From an uncultured Flavobacteriaceae bacterium (GTDB lineage: Bacteria > Bacteroidota > Bacteroidia > Flavobacteriales > Flavobacteriaceae), in contig CANLQD010000006.1 of assembly GCA_947493175.1 (NCBI GenBank), positions 230,465-294,464 of the forward strand: 64,000 nucleotides of DNA, read 5' to 3'. Of this stretch, positions 62,343 to 64,000 are shown in pieces. Numbering within the stretch: the first letter of the stretch is position 1; each line of letters starts with the position of its first letter. The position numbers and the translations under genes are program-made. A model generated the notes under the pieces. That model was not told where the DNA came from. It saw nothing but the letters and a program-made list of their open reading frames with translations, and made no database searches.

Positions 62343-64000
62343 TTATTTATTTAACAAAACCGATTTTACAATTCTGCTATTTTGACTTTCAACTGTTATC
62401 GAGTAAAAACCATTGGCTAGCCCTTCAAGAATCAAAGTCTCTATTTGTGCGTGATTTCTTGAATATACTTTTTCAATCACGGTCTGCTGCATAGTATTAA
62501 AAACTGAAATTTTTAAAGGCATATCCATGAAACTACTCAGGTCTACGTTCAATAATCCGGAACTTGGATTAGGGAATATCCTCAATGAATTTTCCGCCAA
62601 GAGTCCCTCTTCCTGGTCAATTTCCGACTTGGACACATTTTCGGAAGAAGAAACATTCAAAGTTATTGTTGTTTGGCACCCTTCCGAAGATGTTACTAAA
62701 TAATCTCCACTATCAGAAAGTGTTACATTACCCAAATTGTGATTATCACCTTCTACATTTCCATTCGGCAATAAAATTGATTGCAAAGGAATATTATTTG
62801 GAAGCATACTTAGTAATACTTCGTCACCTTCATCAACCAAAATGGTCGTATCGCCACTTAACCATTGTCCATTTATACGGTATTCAGGTATAATACTGCC
62901 CGGAGGACAACTCGATGTTGAATTTACCTGTAACACTAAATTCGATTGACATCCTTCGATAGAAGTAAAGCTATATGTACCACTTTGTGAGGGAACTACA
63001 CTGCCCAAATTGTAATTACTTTCTACCACATTACCATCGGGAAGTGTAATGCTAATACCTATACCACCAGACGAAGAACGTAGGATCACTTCCTGACCTT
63101 CATCAACAACTAAAGTATCTATTCCACTACCGGCAATCCCATCAATCGTGTACTCTGGAACAATACCGGAAGCACAGCTACTGCTTATATTTCGTATTAT
63201 CAAGTTGTCGTAAAGGGACGTGCCCGGCCCCTGGCCGTTGTAGCCCGAGAAGAGCCAAAGGTCCAGCGTGGAGGCCGAATCAGGGACCACCACCGTACCG
63301 GAATGGGTTCCCCAGTCCGTACCGTAACTGTGGCTCAGAAGCGAGGTGTTAGGCGTATTGTCGCGTACCAGCTCCATGCGGGCCGTACCGGTGCCGCCCT
63401 TGCCGTCCACGCTCACGAAAAGCTCGTCGCCAGGGGAAAGCCCGTTCGACGAAAGGTCGATACTCAGACGGTAGTGCGCCCAGGGACGGCCGCCCACCAA
63501 CCGGAAGACCTCGAGGGAACAGGGGGAACCGTTCGTGTCGACGGAGTTCCCGCCCGCCGAATCGAGGCCGCCCTCGTAGCTCCCGGGGGAGAGCACCACC
63601 GAGGGATCCTCGTTCGGAAGCTCGTCGGGACAGTCCCCGGGGGTGCGCACCGTGATCGTGACACCGGTACTGTCCGTATTGCCATCGGCGTCGCTCACCG
63701 TGAGGACCGCCTCGTAGATGCCCGCATCGGAGAAAACGTGAACGGGGTCGGCCTCCGTCGAGGTGGCACCGTCGCCAAAGTCCCAATGGTAGCCCGCAAC
63801 ACCCACGTCGTCGGTGGAACCGCTACCGGTGAAGGACACCGAAAAGGGCGCGGTACCGGAAGTGCCGGAGGCAGTGGCCGAGGCAACCGGGAAACCATCC
63901 CCGCCCACACGGCGCACCACCAGGTTGTCGTAAAGGGACGTGCCCGGCCCCTGGCCGTTGTAGCCCGAGAAGAGCCAAAGGTCCAGCGTGGAGGCCGAAT
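62343..64000 (-). CDS. Large secreted protein with PKD, jelly-roll-like module, two Ig-like repeats and type IX sorting domain (N-terminus beyond window)
   Basis: At least 552 residues; the frame is open to base 64000 so the N-terminus is missing, and the GTG at 63920 is internal. From the right edge: the end of a first ligand-binding-like module (SASTLDLWLFSGYNGQGPGT), a PKD domain (FGDGATSTEADPVHVFSDAG, about 63680-63870), a second copy of the module (63200-63620), two Ig-like repeats (PEYTIDG, PEYRINGQW; about 62640-63180), and a C-terminal type IX sorting domain (FPNPSSGLLNVDLSS). Function is unknown; carbohydrate binding is inferred from the fold pattern. Composition changes sharply inside the gene. 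Confidence 0.8.
   Translation of the reverse strand, partial: SASTLDLWLFSGYNGQGPGTSLYDNLVVRRVGGDGFPVASATASGTSGTAPFSVSFTGSGSTDDVGVAGYHWDFGDGATSTEADPVHVFSDAGIYEAVLTVSDADGNTDSTGVTITVRTPGDCPDELPNEDPSVVLSPGSYEGGLDSAGGNSVDTNGSPCSLEVFRLVGGRPWAHYRLSIDLSSNGLSPGDELFVSVDGKGGTGTARMELVRDNTPNTSLLSHSYGTDWGTHSGTVVVPDSASTLDLWLFSGYNGQGPGTSLYDNLIIRNISSSCASGIVPEYTIDGIAGSGIDTLVVDEGQEVILRSSSGGIGISITLPDGNVVESNYNLGSVVPSQSGTYSFTSIEGCQSNLVLQVNSTSSCPPGSIIPEYRINGQWLSGDTTILVDEGDEVLLSMLPNNIPLQSILLPNGNVEGDNHNLGNVTLSDSGDYLVTSSEGCQTTITLNVSSSENVSKSEIDQEEGLLAENSLRIFPNPSSGLLNVDLSSFMDMPLKISVFNTMQQTVIEKVYSRNHAQIETLILEGLANGFYSITVESQNSRIVKSVLLNK
63201..64000. repeat. GC-rich coding tandem repeat, 720-bp period, near-identical
   Basis: Bases 63204-63280 are identical to 63924-64000 (77 of 77), and the period is exactly 720 bases (240 codons). 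The second copy is cut off at the window edge, so repeat number is unknown. The DNA is about two-thirds G+C by eye, compared with roughly 40% around it; the boundary lies at about 63200, where the sequence changes from TTCGTATTAT to a GC-rich run. The repeat encodes a PKD domain plus a jelly-roll-like module. Confidence 0.85.

Noticed and set aside
63349..63910. Extra open frames in the GC-rich region on the minus strand in other frames
   Set aside because: High G+C leaves few stop codons by chance; the frame used joins the PKD, Ig and sorting domains in one protein.
1..64000. CRISPR arrays, insertion sequences, prophage or integrase genes
   Set aside because: No repeat-spacer pattern, transposase or integrase motif was found on reading the window.

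Overview
The window looks like chromosomal DNA of a marine-type member of the Flavobacteriaceae (Bacteroidota). Supporting signs are type IX secretion C-terminal sorting domains, Bacteroidota-only families (DUF3822, YHYH protein, the gyrA-TPR pair), moderately AT-rich DNA, many starts without a Shine-Dalgarno sequence including several TTG starts, and promoters of the Bacteroidota form TTG-N19/20-TAnnTTTG. No transposase, integrase, phage gene or CRISPR array was seen. Most genes are core housekeeping genes.

Layout. 1-3.4 kb: a cut-off Spy-like protein, an EF-hand protein, and a SCO1 / MORN-repeat lipoprotein / YHYH lipoprotein group. 3.8-4.1 kb: tRNA-Pro and tRNA-Ser with their own promoter and terminator. 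4.1-15.6 kb: an HD phosphohydrolase, thiolase, an NlpC/P60-like protein lacking its catalytic Cys, a TPR protein, gyrA, clpC and a STAS-like protein. 15.7-22.4 kb: NAD(P)HX repair enzyme, then a threonine operon (thrA-thrB-thrC) preceded by a promoter and a Thr-rich leader peptide that looks like an attenuator. 22.5-26.6 kb: gcvT, a short-chain reductase, a 29-residue membrane peptide with its own promoter, pterin dehydratase and YebC. 26.6-31.9 kb: an acyltransferase, a KdnB-like Kdo 8-oxidase, a HAD phosphatase, KdsB, DUF4126 and a RecD-like helicase, all on the minus strand. 32.1-36.8 kb: a hypothetical protein, DUF3822, rsmD, RNase P RNA and dnaX. 36.8-43.7 kb: a complete six-gene ebo operon (eboA to eboF, minus strand) ending in a TMEM220-family gene. 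43.9-57 kb: miaE, ppk1-sixA, pdxH, rnz, pyrB-pyrR, rpsA, a LysM protein, cmk and lon. 57-64 kb: two large secreted type IX proteins sharing an Ig-like repeat. The second runs off the right edge and contains a GC-rich tandem module with a 720-bp period.

How the parts work together. The ebo operon is the most striking accessory system. In cyanobacteria it is needed to move a precursor (scytonemin monomer) to the periplasm, and in pseudomonads it is linked to nematode repellence, but its product in Bacteroidota is unknown. KdnB next to KdsB suggests an 8-amino-Kdo type lipopolysaccharide inner core, although the aminotransferase KdnA is not in the window. The two large secreted proteins suggest sugar oxidation or polysaccharide binding at the cell surface. 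The thr leader suggests amino-acid-responsive control of thrABC. All assignments rest on reading sequence and motifs; no database search was run.
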